Assembly: GCA_946480475.1 (NCBI GenBank) | Contig: CAMLJM010000013.1 | Span: 6,344-70,343 of the forward strand | DNA: 64,000 bases | Reading direction: 5' to 3' | Source of the DNA: an uncultured Alphaproteobacteria bacterium | GTDB taxonomy: Bacteria > Pseudomonadota > Alphaproteobacteria > Micavibrionales > Micavibrionaceae | Part shown: in pieces, positions 62,918 through 64,000 of the stretch | How the letters are laid out: the number at the start of each line of letters is the position of its first letter | Position numbering within the stretch: the first letter of the stretch is position 1 | The notes under the pieces: generated by a model | The model's database searches: none | What the model saw: only the letters and a program-made list of their open reading frames with translations | What the model was told of the DNA's origin: nothing | Program-made: the position numbers and the translations under genes

Positions 62918-64000
62918 CTATTCCACCGTGACAGACTTCGCCAAGTTACGCGGCTGATCTACGTCCGTACCCTTGGCAATTGCCACATGATAAGCCAGCA
63001 ATTGCACGGGGATTGTATATAGGATCGGCGCGAATTCAACGGGCGCTTTATCCAGCTTCACGCTCCACCGTGCTGGCGCATGCATGCGGCCTGCACCGTC
63101 TTCATCTGTAATCATCAGCACCTGACCGCCGCGCGCCACTGTTTCCTGCACGTTCGATGCGGTTTTCTCGAACAACGGATCAGTACCCGGTGATACCACC
63201 ACCACAGGCACCGTTTCATCGATCAGGGCGATGGGGCCATGTTTCATCTCGCCTGCCGCGTAACCTTCGGCATGGATATAGGAAATCTCTTTCAGCTTCA
63301 GCGCGCCTTCCAAGGCGATGGGGTACATATAGCTGCGCCCGATATAAAGGACATCACGCACGTCGACGATTTCACGCGCAATGTCAATGATCGGTTTCTC
63401 CGATGAACGAATGGCATCTGCCACCAGTGTCGGCAGATGCCGCAGTGATTCTGTCATGCGGATTTCATCGTCACCCTTGATCAGGCCGCGCTTCACCGCA
63501 AGCCCCAGCGCCATACACAGAATGGTGGTGAGCTGTGTCGTGAAAGCCTTGGTCGAAGCAACACCGATTTCAGGCCCCGCCAGCGTATGCAGCACCATGT
63601 CCGATTCACGCTCGATCGTGCTTTCGATGGTGTTCACAATAGAAAGGATTGTCTGTTTCTGACGCTTGCTGTAACGCAAGGCCTCAAGCGTATCGAGTGT
63701 CTCACCACTCTGGGATACAAACAGGGCCACGCCCTTTTCCGGCATCGGTGCTTCGCGATAGCGGAATTCAGACGCCACATCGATTTCAACCGGCAGACGC
63801 GCAATTTTCTCGAACCAGTATTTACCCACCATACAGGCATAATATGCCGTGCCGCAGGCGACCATCGTCAGGCGCGGCGCTTTATCAAGTGCTTGCAGAA
63901 TATTCTCCGGCACCGTGATTTTGCCCGTCGCCGGATTGATAAAAGTGTTGAGCGTATCGCCAATAACAGCAGGCTGTTCATGAATTTCCTTGATCATGAA
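62918..64000 (-). CDS. glmS: Glutamine--fructose-6-phosphate aminotransferase, C-terminal part
   Basis: The frame runs off the window, so only the last ~360 residues are seen. The two SIS sugar-isomerase domains are present: MVACGTAYYACMVGKYWFE, VALFVSQSGETLDTLEALRYSK, and LYIGRSYMYPIALEGALKLKEISYIHAEGYAAGEMKHGPIAL. The chain ends in the conserved DVDQPRNLAKSVTVE. It makes glucosamine-6-phosphate for peptidoglycan and LPS. The glutaminase domain lies outside the window. Confidence 0.96.
   Translation of the reverse strand, partial: FMIKEIHEQPAVIGDTLNTFINPATGKITVPENILQALDKAPRLTMVACGTAYYACMVGKYWFEKIARLPVEIDVASEFRYREAPMPEKGVALFVSQSGETLDTLEALRYSKRQKQTILSIVNTIESTIERESDMVLHTLAGPEIGVASTKAFTTQLTTILCMALGLAVKRGLIKGDDEIRMTESLRHLPTLVADAIRSSEKPIIDIAREIVDVRDVLYIGRSYMYPIALEGALKLKEISYIHAEGYAAGEMKHGPIALIDETVPVVVVSPGTDPLFEKTASNVQETVARGGQVLMITDEDGAGRMHAPARWSVKLDKAPVEFAPILYTIPVQLLAYHVAIAKGTDVDQPRNLAKSVTVE

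Overview
The window looks like chromosomal DNA of an alphaproteobacterium of roughly 50-55% G+C. The evidence is the run aroQ-accB-accC-aat followed by DUF2155, MlaD and NDUFA12 genes, a TIGR02300 zinc-ribbon protein, a phasin, ClpS next to ClpA, a CtrA-group style gene density, and a free-standing class I ribonucleotide reductase. A predatory or Micavibrio-like lineage is a guess only; nothing in the window proves it. I see no prophage, insertion sequence, CRISPR array, rRNA or tRNA. Most of the window is housekeeping, with several small unknown genes and an envelope-biased stretch in the middle.

Layout. 1-6.9 kb: the tail of an outside gene, a methyltransferase fused to two Nudix-like modules, an acetyltransferase, guaB and rlmE. 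6.9-14.7 kb: an M48 protease with TPRs, two DsbA-like proteins, aroQ, accB/accC, aat, then DUF2155/mlaD/NDUFA12 on the other strand. 14.9-28 kb: a pseudopilin-like gene, clpA/clpS, a phasin whose upstream region carries three TGC-N3-GCA palindromes, two D,D-carboxypeptidases, a second pseudopilin-like paralogue, a Cys-rich secreted protein, a FlgO-type lipoprotein, a second lipoprotein, hldE, and a LapG-family cysteine protease with a cytoplasmic MshEN (c-di-GMP-type) domain on its N-terminus. 28-41 kb: a divergent RpoH-like sigma factor, pyk, nrdA, a phosphatase, a GST, pit with its DUF47 partner, amt and nrdB. 41-53.8 kb: small unknown secreted proteins, an FMN reductase, a fasciclin protein, phoH, sco1, a FadL porin, a thioesterase, an SCP2 protein, a 2OG oxygenase and pepN. 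53.8-61 kb: fatty-acid beta-oxidation genes (acyl-CoA dehydrogenase, a FadN-type fused enzyme, thiolase) around an unknown 400-residue helical protein. 61-64 kb: the TIGR02300 gene, prmA and the 3' part of glmS.

How the parts connect. nrdA and nrdB lie about 7 kb apart, yet both have paired NrdR-type boxes spaced 32 bp and DnaA-type boxes, and neither subunit has an ATP-cone, so dNTP supply is probably controlled largely at transcription. FadL, the thioesterase, the SCP2 protein and the beta-oxidation genes fit a fatty-acid-using lifestyle, and the phasin points to polyhydroxyalkanoate storage.

The most unusual candidate is the MshEN-transmembrane-LapG-like fusion at 26989-27945. It would place c-di-GMP sensing and a periplasmic protease in one polypeptide, where the known Lap system uses two proteins (LapD and LapG). 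Second-rank candidates are the predicted small RNA at 55.8 kb, the pseudopilin paralogue pair, and the methyltransferase/double-Nudix fusion.
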